A stretch of DNA of 64,000 nt. It comes from Gonocerus acuteangulatus (taxonomy: Eukaryota > Arthropoda > Insecta > Hemiptera > Coreidae). A program made the position numbers and the translations under genes. The notes below the pieces were generated by a model that saw only the letters and a program-made list of their open reading frames with translations, did not search any database and had not been told where the DNA came from. The DNA is taken from assembly GCA_946811695.1 (NCBI GenBank), contig OX328123.1:116889246-116953245 (forward strand), given 5' to 3'. Below, piece after piece: positions 22,716-33,086 of the stretch; position 1 is the stretch's first letter; each line of letters starts with the position of its first letter.

Positions 22716-24311
22716 TATATTTGTCAAATACCAATCACTCACTCACACACCTATCATCGCCCAGCCCAAACCACTCGACAGAAAAATTTGAAGTTTTGCA
22801 TGGACACTCCCTTAGGGATGTAAACAGGGATGTTTTCGAGATATATTAGAATATATACAAAAACTTTTTATCACCATTAATACATTTTTCCCCTTATACC
22901 TCTTACCTCCAAACGATACCAAAGTTTAAATATCATAGATTAAATGAATGTCAAATACATGGTACAAGTATCAAGTGAACCAATCATCGTTTCTAAATAC
23001 CCAAACATAAAATTAGTTTGGAAAAGTATTTCTATAAATTTGTCTCGTAAACGGTTACAGAAATCGCTTTAAAAATGGTTTCATTCGTTTTCCTGCGTTA
23101 AGGAACCTATATAACGAGTACCTGCAAGCATATGGACACGAAAATGTAAGCGTTCCAATTTTTTCGCGCATATTTTGCTCCAAAAATCATTTTCCAGTAA
23201 AGGGATTCAGGTGGTTAATGAACTTGACCTTTCAAATGAGAAGAAAGATTTTTGTACAAAATGTCATCAAAATCGGACCATTTTTAGCCTATGAGGAACT
23301 TCTTAATAATTCAACCCCCCTCCAGTACTTGGGGTCACTACATTCTCTAGAAAAAAGTTTCTAAAGTAATTTTCGATTGGGCGATGTCAATCGGAGAAAG
23401 AAATGCTTCGATATTGTTAGTTTTATTCATTTCAACGGGGTTTTTGTCACGGTTTACCTATCGTTTTAATTGTATTTAATAGTGCTGTCAGTTTACAGTT
23501 GTGGTGCCTTAAACTTCCTCCTCTTTGAGATTCTATTCCTTTACTAATGCCAATAGGGATATGAACGGAACCGCCCTAAGATGACGCAGTTCCTGCGACT
23601 TTTTGTTTGGACTTTTTATGGCACTTCAGCTTTTTTATGAAATGAGTCAGTGTCATTAATACAAAAATTTCTTTTATGTTTTTGTAGAGAAGAGAAGTAT
23701 GCAATTACATTAAAATATATTTTGTTTCCATTTCGGATACATCAATTCATACATCAATTTAGCAAATAAAATATTTAGTCCAATATTGCATTTTTTAATT
23801 AATTACTGAAATATTATTTATGCATAAGAGTTTTTAAAGAATTATTATTTTTTAACTTTTCAGCTATACACATCATTAAAATCTTATAAATCACATTTCT
23901 ATGCTTTGTTCATTATAATTTTAGCTGGAAGGGGGAAAAATCAAAAGGGTATCCTATCCATTATATAATATAGTTGATAAAAATACTCCAGTGCTGCTTA
24001 CTCATAGTCTCTAGCAATAAAAGTTTATTTTACAGCACCGCGAACATTTAGTGGCTCGCTAAAATTTTCCAGAAAAGTTTCAGGAAAATTTTCCGATTCA
24101 AAATTTTCCGGAAAACCCAAATCTCTAGTTCTAACTAACTAAAACTTTAAACCCCTCTAAAAATACTTAAAAATTCAAATACCAAAAAACCTTTCTTAGC
24201 GAGTGACTACGATCTATAGGGACTGTCCATGCAAAATTTCAAATGTTTCTGTCGAGTGGTTTGGGCTGGGCGATGATAGGTCAGTGAGTGAGTGGTATTT
24301 GACAAATATAT
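22716..24311. mobile_element. 1.6-kb element with roughly 95-bp terminal inverted repeats
   Basis: The left end (22716-22811) and right end (24219-24311) are inverted copies sharing TTGTCAAATACC, CACTCACTCAC, CGCCCAGCCCAAACCACT and GCATGGACA. The interior holds members of a dispersed family also at 15340, 43270, 47995 and 57650 (GTAAACGGTTACAGAAATCG block) and ends with AAGATGACGCAGTTCCTGCG near 23578. No transposase seen; superfamily unknown. Confidence 0.65.
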
Positions 24312-24964
24312 AGTAGACGATTAAAATGAAGAAATCCGCGGCAATGTTGAACTGCCCTCAAATGAGCTATTGAAAGGGGGAAGAAATCAATAAAATGTGT
24401 ATTTAAAAAAAAAATGTGGAATTTAACAAAGCTCGGGATCAGTGAATAAAAAAAATTAAGAAATTAAATAAAAAAATAAGTAATCTATAATATAAATATG
24501 AATCGCTAAATGTGTTCGTAAGCGCAAATCTGGAGAGTAGCTCAACCGATTGTGCTAATTCTTTTTTTATAATAGTCCTTGAAGTACGAGGATGTTTCTT
24601 ACAGAGAGAAAAATTTAAAAAAATGGACTGAAAAAAGTCTAAAAACAACACTTTTCTATATTCCCATACAAAAGATTCGTAATAATACTTAAAAGTCAAT
24701 TTATACTTTAATACCATACCATAAAGTTTAAGTGTAAGTGGAGGGGTTCTGGAAAGGCAAAACAATTGAGTGACGTTAGTATCGTATAAATATTAATGTC
24801 AATATTTATACGATGGTAACATTACTCGAAAACAAATTGTCTATGGTAAAATGTCGCTTGAAATATAAACATCTCTTTGCTGTGCATCTATAATATTACT
24901 AAATCTAAAAGCCACAAATTTCTATAGCATTACAAAAGTGTTGCGTGTTTGTGACTTGCTAAAT

Positions 24965-25162
24965 ATGCCTCTTATAAGGCGGCGGACAAATTTAGGCAGA
25001 AGAACCCGAAATGCAACGAATCAAATTAATTATCAAACTAATCGTATTGTCCAGGAACATGAAGATCGCAATGAACGTGAAAGAATTCGGTTAAGACAGA
25101 CCCGCGAAGCGCGACATTCGACTAATAATGGTACAAGTTTGAATCGAGCTGCTGTCAATTGA
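24965..25162 (+). pseudogene. Helitron-type N-terminal coding remnant
   Basis: MPLIRRRTNLGRRTRN followed by an Arg/Glu/Asn-rich stretch (EDRNERERIRLRQTREAR), ending at TGA 25160-25162 (66 codons from the MPLI methionine). The MPxxRRxxLGRRTRN start and RxxR-rich run are the usual beginning of proteins encoded by arthropod Helitrons. The frame stops where the deletion begins, so it cannot encode a replicase. Confidence comes mainly from its position 78 bp after the Helitron 5' end. Confidence 0.65.
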
Positions 25163-25395
25163 TTACAGTGCCTACAACTGTGTTGCTATTGGACCTATGA
25201 ACTCAGTTTGCTAATATTGTAAGGCATTGAAATACAAAAATTACCTTTGCTTCCATCTCCAGAGTCATTGGTATTATTCGCCTCGACCGATTGGTTGAGC
25301 GAAGGAGCTATACTGGCTGCCAAAAACACTCATGTAAATGAATAAAATTTCCAAAATTCAAGATGATTCCTGGCGAAATGAGGACATATGAATAA

Positions 25396-25683
25396 GTTGA
25401 TACGGCAACTAATGAAGAGGATGTGAACTATTCACCGGAATTATTAAACTCACTTGATTTGCCAGGTTTGCCGCCTCACAATCTATAATGTTGCGAGATA
25501 TTATAAAAATCCCAGGAGCAGTCATTAAGTGTTTGTGGTATTAATCTAGAAAACCCATGTTTCTCGCATGGTCAATTGTATATTGCCTGTTCCCGTGTTG
25601 GAAAACCATCTGCTCTGTTAGTTTACGCGCCAGGTAATCAAACAAAAAATATCGTGTACCATAAAGTACTAAAATATAAATGA
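25396..25683 (+). pseudogene. Helitron helicase C-terminal remnant
   Basis: A frame with YSPELLNSLDLPGLPPHNL, then after a stop and a small deletion GQSLSVCGINLENPCFSHGQ-like sequence continuing YIACSRVGKP ... NQTKNIVYHKVL to a TGA at 25681-25683. EFLNSLxxSGLPPH and the CFSHGQLYVACSRV block are the last conserved motifs of Pif1-like Helitron helicases. The intervening motifs are gone, so it is inactive. Confidence 0.85.
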
Positions 25684-26018
25684 AACTTAATTTAGAATAA
25701 GTAAAAATAAAATTAAATATATTAAGTAGGTATCATAATAAGAAATCTTAAATTGTAATTTTCATTGTGATTTTTTAGATCACTATTAAAAGAATTTTAA
25801 GTCTTTTATAATTTTTTTTGACATAATGTTGTTGGCTTGTTAACTTTTTTTTATGCTACTAGCTGACTCGGTGTCCCGAATAGCAGAATACGTATAAAGA
25901 AATAAATAAACAATTAAAGAATCGACTGATAGGCGCTACGACGTTCGCCGGGTCAGCTAGTAGAAAATAAAATGAAGCTATAATTGTAATAATATTAACA
26001 ATTGGTAATGTAATAATA

Positions 26019-26088
26019 TCGTAGAAGGTAGAAAAATGATGTCTCTCCACTCAACAGTGGAGAGACATCATTTTTCTACCTTCTACGA
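26019..26088. repeat. Perfect 33-bp inverted repeat with 4-base loop
   Basis: Arms 26019-26051 and 26056-26088 pair without mismatch around CAAC. A 13-bp direct repeat AATGTAATAATAT lies at 26007-26019 and 26125-26137, so the hairpin plus about 37 bp could be a small insertion with a target duplication. Confidence 0.9.
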
Positions 26089-26237
26089 AATCGAGAACTC
26101 CACAAATAACGCTGCATACATCACAATGTAATAATATTTTTAAAAATACAATTGATCGAAGAAAAATTATCTTGAGATTAGAAGCCATATTGAGGTTTGT
26201 GCGTAATATTGCTACGTATATCTTAATGAATGCCTTT

Positions 26238-26437
26238 CTGACCTGTAGGTATGAATGAATGAATGAATGAAAAGTTTTATTCTTATTCCGGGACAGAAGT
26301 CCCAAGCCTTCATCAGGCCTGAACACACCAAACCAATACAAACAATATTTTTCTGCATAGGAAAAATATGAAAATAGATATTTTTCAGTTATAGAGGAAC
26401 ATCAATACTGTACAAATTGGTTGATATAAAAAGTCCG
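26238..26437 (-). mobile_element. Short 5'-truncated LINE 3' end (second tail copy)
   Basis: On the minus strand it ends with GGGACTTCTGTCCCGG, AATAAGAATAAAA and (ATTC)n, identical to the end of the neighbouring LINE at 26438. Only about 200 bp is present. Both abut an ATTC/GAAT repeat, suggesting a second insertion into the tail of the first or the reverse. Confidence 0.7.
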
Positions 26438-28125
26438 ACTCGCAGGAATGAATGAATGTATGAAAAGTTTTATTCTTATTCCGGGACAGAAGTCCCATAG
26501 GAATAATTTTGAAATTACAAAATAATTTTGAATTTTACGTATAAACTTAAAAACTTATAAATGCTATCAGTATCAATATATAGTGTAGAGCTTCAATATA
26601 GACTAGGTGTTGGGTAAAACTTGGAGGGATAGAAGGTGGTGGAAGAGTCGGGATTTAAAGGTTTCTAGGTTGGTAGAATGGCGGACAAACGAAGGCAAGG
26701 AATTCCATAGCGAGGTGACGGGTGACGAATGATTTTTCGAATATTGCTGTTCGGGTGGAAGGAATATAAAGATCAGAAGGACGAGATCGGGTGTTACGGG
26801 AGTGAACCGAGGATTTAAATTTAAGAAGTTGAAAAATATAAGAAGGTCTACGGGATTGAATTACTTGGTAAAGGACTGAGCCGAGGAAGTACTGACGACG
26901 ATAAAGAGGGAATAGCCAATTTAGCTCCTGGTAGAAATGTGATATGTGGGAGTCTCTGGGGATCCCGAGGATAAAACGAATGAAAAAGTTCATGAGGCGT
27001 TTGAGTTTTGCCTCGAGATCGCCAGAAAGTCCACCGTACACCAAACAACCATAGACAAACTGGGGGAATAATAGGGAAGTTACGAGGAGTTGACGGGTCT
27101 TTGTTGGCAGGAGATGGCGGGAGAGGTTGAGCTGTCTCAGGATAAATATGGACCGACGGGAAATTTGGGAAATATGATTTTTCCAGGAAAGGTTCTGATC
27201 AAATATGATCCCAAGATTTTTAACTGATTTACAATATTTTATAGGGATGCTGTTAAGGTAAAGGGCTGGAAGTGGGGAAGTAGAACTTATGAGGAATTGG
27301 GAGCCTATAACAATGGCTTTGGATTTGTCTGGATTCAGGGAAAGCTTATTAGCTGCGGCCCAAGCATTGATGTTATTAAGATCTACTTGCAGCTTGTCTA
27401 CAGCATCTCGTAGCAAAGAGGGCTTAAAGGATAGGTAGATTTGGGTATCGTCAGCGTAAAGATGAAACTTGGAATGAACTATGGAAAGAGGAAGATCATT
27501 GATGTAAACAGAAAATAGAGTTGGGGATAACGAGGAGCCCTGGGGTACACCACGGGAAAGAGGAAGAGGGCTACAAGGATTGCTGTCGGGGATGACCACG
27601 TATTGGGATCGATTGGATAGAAAGGATTGGAACCAGCTAATGGCACTGTTGAAAAAGGAAAGAGATTGGAGTTTGGTGAGGAGGATTTGATGGTCTACGG
27701 TATCAAATGCTTTTGAAAAATCTAGGAGAACTAGAATAGTGAGCTGTTGGTTATCTATGGCAGTTTGAATGTCATGGGTGATTTTTATGAGCGCTGATTA
27801 AGTGGAGTATGACGGACGGAAGCCAGACTGGAGAGGGTTAAGGAGATTATTTTGTTCAAGGTGGTTGGATACTTGAGATTGGGCCAGGCGCTCTAAAGGT
27901 TTGGAAAGATTGGATAGAAGGGAGATAGGACGGAAATCCTTCGGAGAGCAGGGGTTTGATATTTTGTTAAGAGGGCGAACCAACGCTGTTTTCCATTGAG
28001 AAGGAAAAGTCGAGTTTTGAAGGGAATAGTTGTATATGTGGAGAAGGATAGGAAGGATTGCGGGTAAGCAGGCCTTAATCAGTTTAACGGGAGCAGAGTC
28101 TAGGTACGTCAGGATGGCAGAAAAT
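26438..28125 (-). mobile_element. 5'-truncated CR1/Jockey-group LINE
   Basis: A minus-strand element: coding region 26655-28117 followed by a roughly 200-bp 3' UTR that ends in a GGGACTTCTGTCCC hairpin, an AATAAGAATAAAA stretch and (ATTC)n repeats. Hairpin plus short tandem tail is typical of CR1-like LINEs. The 5' part, including the endonuclease, is missing. Confidence 0.8.
26655..28117 (-). pseudogene. Reverse transcriptase of a CR1/Jockey-group LINE, one nonsense codon
   Basis: About 487 codons in one frame, interrupted only by TAA at 27798-27800. Motifs in order on the coding strand: SAPVKLIKACLP, FPSQWKTALVRPL, DFRPISLLSNLSK, LQSGFRPSYST just before the stop, then LLDFSKAFDTVDH, RGVPQGSSLSPTLFSVYIND, the catalytic YADDTQIYLSF box, and the thumb with FPQFVYGCLVYG. 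There is no RNase H. The frame is complete to its natural end (QPRNL). One premature stop and the missing 5' half make it inactive, but the rest looks little decayed. Confidence 0.87.
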
Positions 28126-29935
28126 GTGAGCTTCTATACGGTAACAGTTTAGATCTATTGTCAATTTGAGAGATAGGGAAATATTTTATTTATATTTGCA
28201 TGAAGCTCGTTTGGATTTGACTTTATATCACTGTTTCAATGCATTTAGGAATATAATTCTTTTTAACGTTTTAGTTCCGGTAGTTTTTTCTAGAAGAAGC
28301 TCAGGATCAGACATTACCTCTGAGTTACCAAAACACACAGGATCTGTACTGAAAATGCAGATAATTTGAATTATTCAAAATAAGACACACCTCGCTCCAA
28401 TTTCTTGCCACCTCACCCCCAGTTACCCCTATTTTGATCACACGTCTCTAGTTTGTCATTTTCGTCTAAATAATGTAAATATTTACATTACGACTACTTC
28501 TTCTACAGTTCGGAAAACTCTATCCATTTTACAAAATTGATTACGATTTTACGGAAGAATGTTGGTAAAGGAATTGAGAAGGAAAAAAAATAGTATCTAG
28601 GTTAAGGGTAGAATGGAAACTAAAAATGAATAGGCATAAGGCAAAGGTCTGAAAGGTATAAATAGAGAAAATGTACAGAGAATACCGGTAACATCTCTTG
28701 ATTTCGAGGCCGAACAGGCCAGTGTTCCCAAATTTAAACACTTCTCTTTCAGGATGGATAACTATTTAGGAAATAAAACTAGTAAAAAAGCTGTAACATT
28801 ATATTGTTAAATATATATTCCTAATAGCGTATACAAATAATTGCGGTATTTCTACTAGTTGTTTAACGTCCTAGGAAGAAAACAACTATAAGGCATAAAA
28901 TACTCAAAAATAGAACAATTTCATGAATTCTGAGAGTCAATTCATATCACTTTTCTAGCTAAGAAAAAATATATTTGATTAATTTAATAACTTCTTTAAT
29001 TCAAATTAAACTGGTAAAATGGGAAAATATGTCTAAATCGTTGTTCCCAAAAGGGGAACAATGGTCATTAATCGGTTAAGTCGCTGGTAGAAATCAAATC
29101 CACGGCCTTCCTAGTCAAAGAAGAATAAACTGATAATTTTGTTTCAATAGCACAGAAAGAATCGAAACAGCGCTCCAAGGATTTATAGCATGTTAAAAAC
29201 TATTTTATATTTTCCAAATGCTAGTAGAAAATTGATATTAAAATTTTACCACAATTACAACAATCAAAGTTAAATAAAAAATCAAATTATGTAGGACACA
29301 CTTAAATGATATTCAAATCGGTTTATTACATAAAGTGTAGGATATATTGAATTTGTGGACCTGGAAAGATTCTCTTTCATTGAGCATGTTGAAATATCCT
29401 CAAATGGAAGTATAAAGGATATATCAGCGACCGCTTTAGGCTTCTTTCATATTTAAATCAGGGCATGGTCCCTTGGGTACCTTCATCCTTTTTACAGGGA
29501 AATCGCACCTTATCCATGTAAATCCCTCCTTCAGGTCGGAAATATTCACAAGAATACAAAATTGTATCTTTCCCCTCCCCTCCGTTCTCTTTGATGGTGA
29601 TGAATGCGAAAAGACTATGTGAGAGTGAAATCAATGGACGTGATTAACTGAAATTGCTTCTATTGCCACGAAATTCTGAATGAATTGATATTGACGTTTT
29701 CGATTTGGAAACCGCTGTTTTCTTGAAAGAAATTGAAGGGAATGTAGCAATAAGGATGCTGCTCTTTCCTGCTCGTTTGTGGCAAATTAAAAATTCTGCC
29801 CAGTAGACACCGAAAATGACCCCCGTTAACATTTATATATTACTATAATAAAAATAATTAATTTTATATTATTTATTACTATAATAACTATATTTATTAA
29901 TATAATTAATTTTATATTATTTATTACTATATAAT
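28126..29935. other. Intergenic, no gene seen
   Basis: No coding similarity. At 29052-29067 a short palindrome around TTGTTCCCAAAAGGGGAACA followed by GGTTAA (29083) may be the end of another piggyBac-like MITE; too weak to bound. Confidence 0.45.
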
Positions 29936-30031
29936 GGGTGACCGACCACGTGCTGTTGGCATTAGAAAAGGGTGGCAACCTGTAGATAGCCCGGCGCTAA
30001 TAGCCAAACAGTTGATGCGCCGTAAAAAAAA

Positions 30032-30085
<54 letters not shown>
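29936..30085 (+). mobile_element. 5S-derived SINE, 5'-truncated copy
   Basis: It begins inside the 5S part (GGGTGACCGACCACGTGCTG), with the same junction deletion as the copy at 11343, then the same body and hairpin tail: stem CGGCGC (29992-29997) / GCGCCG (30017-30022), TAAAA and a poly(A) tail of about 55. The sixth stem pair is C-G here and T-A in the other copy, a compensated change. Confidence 0.85.
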
Positions 30086-30087
<2 letters not shown>

Positions 30088-30134
30088 ATATAAACTTTTT
30101 TGAGCTGATTATGAAAATAAAGGTGGCTCAAAAT

Positions 30135-30138
<4 letters not shown>

Positions 30139-30192
<54 letters not shown>
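30139..30192. repeat. (AT)n microsatellite
   Basis: About 27 AT units; followed at 30195-30262 by the inverse copy of the repeat at 9950-10012. Confidence 0.97.
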
Positions 30193-30196
<4 letters not shown>

Positions 30197-30366
30197 TTTG
30201 TTTCCTCCTTACTGTAACCCTGCAAGAAGGGAGTTTATTTTTGTCTGCAAGTCTCATGCAATAAACAGCATATCACTTGCATTTGTATATTAACATATTT
30301 TGTTGTTTTTTTTTTAAAACATATTATTAGTTTTAGTTAAAATTTAAAAGTTTAAAAATTATAACT

Positions 30367-30417
30367 CGGGCAATGATAGCCACGTTGTTCTTTGCCCTAA
30401 AAAACAAATAAACAAAC
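30367..30417 (+). mobile_element. 51-bp tail-only retroposon with variant hairpin
   Basis: The insert is a hairpin with stem GGGCAA (30368-30373) / TTGCCC (30392-30397), loop with TGATAGCC, then TAAAAAACAAATAAAC. It is flanked by a perfect 13-bp direct repeat AAAAATTATAACT (30354-30366 and 30418-30430). Stem bases differ from the CGGCGN class but pairing is kept. Confidence 0.75.
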
Positions 30418-30515
30418 AAAAATTATAACTATACAAAATACTACAAATGGAGAAAAATGAAACAGAATATAAAAATGAAGTAAAACAAAAACATGAATAA
30501 TAAAGAATAAAAAAA

Positions 30516-30585
30516 CGGCGCTAATGGCCAAGATGTAGATGCGCCGTAAAAACAAAAAAAAAATAAATAAATAAATAAAAAAAAA
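30516..30585 (+). mobile_element. Tail-only retroposon with A-rich tail
   Basis: Hairpin stem CGGCGC (30516-30521) / GCGCCG (30541-30546), loop starting TAATGGCC, TAAAAAC, then an A-rich/ATAA tail. The 12-bp direct repeat ATAAAGAATAAA (30500-30511 and 30586-30597) fits a target duplication, though its A-richness weakens it. Confidence 0.65.
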
Positions 30586-30659
30586 ATAAAGAATAAATGG
30601 ATAATCAACAAGATTTAAAATGAGGAAAAATTAAATTTTATTACTACCACATAAAATGT

Positions 30660-31105
30660 TTAATACCACATTTTATTTGTAATAGGCATTCAATCTTCCC
30701 ATTGCAATGTAAAGCTGCTCAGCAAATTCTCTTAATGCCTTATTATGGCACATAAACAGAGTTTGTTCTGGTGAAGGCCAGACTCCGTTGTGTTTCATAA
30801 TTGTTGTTTTTAATTGTTTCCGTTCCTATATTAATAGTCGGCAGTCGTATATTAAGTGTTGGTAAGTTTGTTCCATAAGAAAGTCGCATGGACAAGTGTT
30901 TCTGTTTGTAATTTTGAAACGGTGTAAGTATGAGTTTATTAATCCATGTCCTGTGACAAGTTGTGTTGTGTAAAAATCAGTCATAGTTTGTTAAATATGT
31001 TTGAATTAGCGGTATGAATAGCTTTAAATGTGTCCCTTTGTTAGTATTTGTCCAGCGGTTTTCCCAAGATTGTATAGTCTTAGTTTGTAACATATATTTT
31101 AAGTG
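30660..31105 (-). pseudogene. Diverged R1-like LINE 3' fragment
   Basis: The minus strand encodes GTHLKLFIPLIQT and further decayed sequence matching the C-terminal segment of the LINE at 1-420 (GLHVKLFIPHINI there). Nucleotide words such as CAGTCGTATATTA and GACAAGTGTTT are shared at the same spacing. It ends just before a (TA)n tract at 31119. Confidence 0.75.
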
Positions 31106-31111
31106 TTTTTG

Positions 31112-31118
<7 letters not shown>

Positions 31119-31168
<50 letters not shown>
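31119..31168. repeat. (AT)n microsatellite
   Basis: About 25 AT units between the LINE fragment and a transposon-like end. Confidence 0.97.
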
Positions 31169-31171
<3 letters not shown>

Positions 31172-31345
31172 GGTGTTGAAAACTCGATTGACACCCCCCT
31201 TTTTTCCCACAATTTTTGAAATTTAAAAACGAAACTTGGTGGGTCTTAACGTGGTCGAATGAACTTTCATTGGACCTAATGCACGACCCCTCAACTTTCT
31301 CCAGTTCTTCTCCAGAGACCCTAAACTCTGGAATCTCCAATGGAA
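31169..31345. repeat. Transposon-like end ACAGGGTGTTGAAAAC
   Basis: ACAGGGTGTTGAAAACTCGA beside a TA tract is a form often seen at the ends of arthropod DNA transposons. The other end was not found, so no boundaries are claimed. Confidence 0.35.
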
Positions 31346-31716
31346 AGGGGTTATTTTTATGGCGAATTATTGTAGAGAATTGAATTTTATGTCGATTTTA
31401 TATTTGTCATTTTTCGCTAAAGCGCACCAATGAGTAACGAATTGCCTAAAACCGTTAAAACCCTTGTTTTTCGTCACTTTTCTGCCAATAACGTAGAAAG
31501 GGCATACTTTTACAGAGCAAAACACACTTTTGTTTTTGAAGTTTTCAGAAAAGTTTATAATCAAAGTGATCTACTCTTCAGTAAAACTTAATAAACATTT
31601 CCTAAACTACATTGTGGAGATGGAGATAGATAGCCGTTGTAGTGATACGAAGACAAGGTATGGTTGGAACTCGGCTAGGAGGAAAAAACGTCAGACCTTC
31701 AGGAAGAAATCTGTAT

Positions 31717-31754
31717 TGGACGTTTCGGCCGCACATTGGCAGCCTTCTTCAGCT
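31717..31754 (-). ncRNA. Hammerhead-like motif (copy in left arm)
   Basis: Minus strand: CTGAAGA, stem GGCTGC-type with GGCC closing, then GAAACGTCC. Stem I is weak here (about one G-C pair plus a bulged extension), so this copy may be inactive. Confidence 0.5.
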
Positions 31755-32865
31755 AAAAAATATATACAACTATAAGTAAACAAATATCTATACAACTTAT
31801 AATTAAAAAAACAGGCGGAACTGAGCGTAATATATACAACATGACAATAAATTTGAACCAATCTTATTTTTAAACAAAGAAAATACGGTAGTTGGAAAGT
31901 AAACAGCATGTAGAAAGTAGTAAGTAAACAGTATAAAGACTAACCAGTACAAAAAACTAACCTTTTTTATATTGTGAGAAAAAAACAATCCGTTCTATAA
32001 GTAATTACAATTTATAATAATCAATATACAGGTACGTACCTCTATATAGAGAATGCCTAGGGGGAGGGAGGAAGACCTCGAAGACACTTAGGTAACCATG
32101 GTTGGATGTATGAGGGACAGCCACTACACAGGGGGTTTTATAGTTATGACTAGAGGAGGGGAGCAGGAGGCGGTAAGTCGGTGAAGATGACAGCTCCCCT
32201 ACTTGGACGTTCTACTAATCAGACAGACCGATGGCACTATCATCACAACATTACATAATTACAAACCCGACAAACAAAACATCTCCCCAGCTTACTCCGC
32301 CGTCTTCCATTAATTATCCTGACCTCTTTTTATCTTTGTTCCCAGGCTCCAGACAATTTTCTACTTGTGTGTCCCAAAACTCTGAACACCTTCTACAACC
32401 CGCTTTTACAACCTAGCAATTGTACTTCTTTCATCTTGACCGACTTACCGCCTCCTGCTCCCCTCCTCCAGTCATAACTATAAAACTCCCTGTGTAGTGG
32501 CTGTCCCTCATACATCCAACCATGGTTACCTAAGTGTCTTCGAGGTCTTCCTCCCTCCCCCTAGGCATTCTCTATATAGAGGTACGTACCTGTATATTGA
32601 TTATTATAAATTGTAATCACTTATAGAACGGATTGTTTTTTTCTCACAATATAAAAAATGTTAGTTTTTTGTACTGGTCAGTCTTTGTACTGTTTACTTA
32701 CTACTTTCTACATGCTGTTTACTTTCCAACTACCGTATTTGCTTTGTTTAAAAATAAGATTGGTTCAAATTTATTGTCATGTGGTATATATTACGCTCAG
32801 TTCCGCCTGTTTTTAACTTATAAATTGTATATATATTTGTTTACTAATAGTTGTATACATTTTTT

Positions 32866-32905
32866 AGCTGAAGAAGGCTGCCAATGTGTAGCCGAAACGT
32901 CCAAT
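32866..32905 (+). ncRNA. Hammerhead-like motif (copy in right arm)
   Basis: Plus strand: CTGAAGA, stem GGCTGCC.../...GTAGCC with a loop of about 8, then GAAACGTCC. It is the mirror of 31717-31754 with two differences in stem II. Confidence 0.5.
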
Positions 32906-32935
32906 ACAGATTTCTTCCTGGAGGTCTGACGTTTT

Positions 32936-33086
32936 TAGCGCGGTTCCTCCCTCCCCCATAGGAGGAACCCCGCTTATTAGGTTGATCTCATGACGCAATC
33001 CAGAAGTGCCGACTAGAAAATTTTGCGTTTCAGAACCCCTAGAGACCGAAAATGATGGTGGTTCAAATTTGTGTGTATATATATAT
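32936..33086 (+). repeat. Dispersed TTTAGCGCGG repeat, start portion
   Basis: Starts TTTAGCGCGGTTCCTCCCTC with a GGTTCCTCC/GGAGGAACC hairpin, then AGTGCCGACTAGAAAATTTT and a block ending in GTTCAAATTTGTGTG beside TA repeats. The same 150 bp occurs at 47778-47920. The LTR element is inserted in its TA tract. Confidence 0.75.

Larger units (their letters stand above)
24887..25960 (+). mobile_element. Helitron deletion derivative
   Basis: The 5' end reads TCTATAATATTACTAAATCT directly after a host A (24886); the 3' end is CGCCGGGTCAGCTAG with CTAG at 25957-25960 directly before a host T (25961). TC...CTRR ends in an A/T target with no duplication are diagnostic of Helitrons. A short GGCG/CGCC stem precedes the end. 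Inside are a remnant of the N-terminal coding region and the last part of the helicase; the replication-initiator and most of the helicase are deleted. An inverted copy of the 3' end (CTAGCTGACTCGG) sits about 100 bp upstream at 25858. Confidence 0.85.
31683..32936. mobile_element. 1.25-kb foldback with hammerhead-like motifs at both ends
   Basis: Arms of about 507 bp (31683-32190 and 32431-32936) are inverted near-identical copies; the 240-bp centre is unique and CT-rich. Each arm carries near its outer end a CTGAAGA ... GAAACGTC core (minus strand 31717-31754, plus strand 32866-32905). This arrangement suits two Penelope-type terminal repeats in inverted orientation. No coding region. The right end abuts the dispersed TTTAGCGCGG repeat. 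Confidence 0.75.

Noticed and set aside
26290..26320. Hammerhead-like CTGATGAAGG on the minus strand
   Set aside because: It is followed by GGGACTTCTGTCCCGG with GGAA in place of GAAA; it is the LINE 3' hairpin, present in both tail copies.
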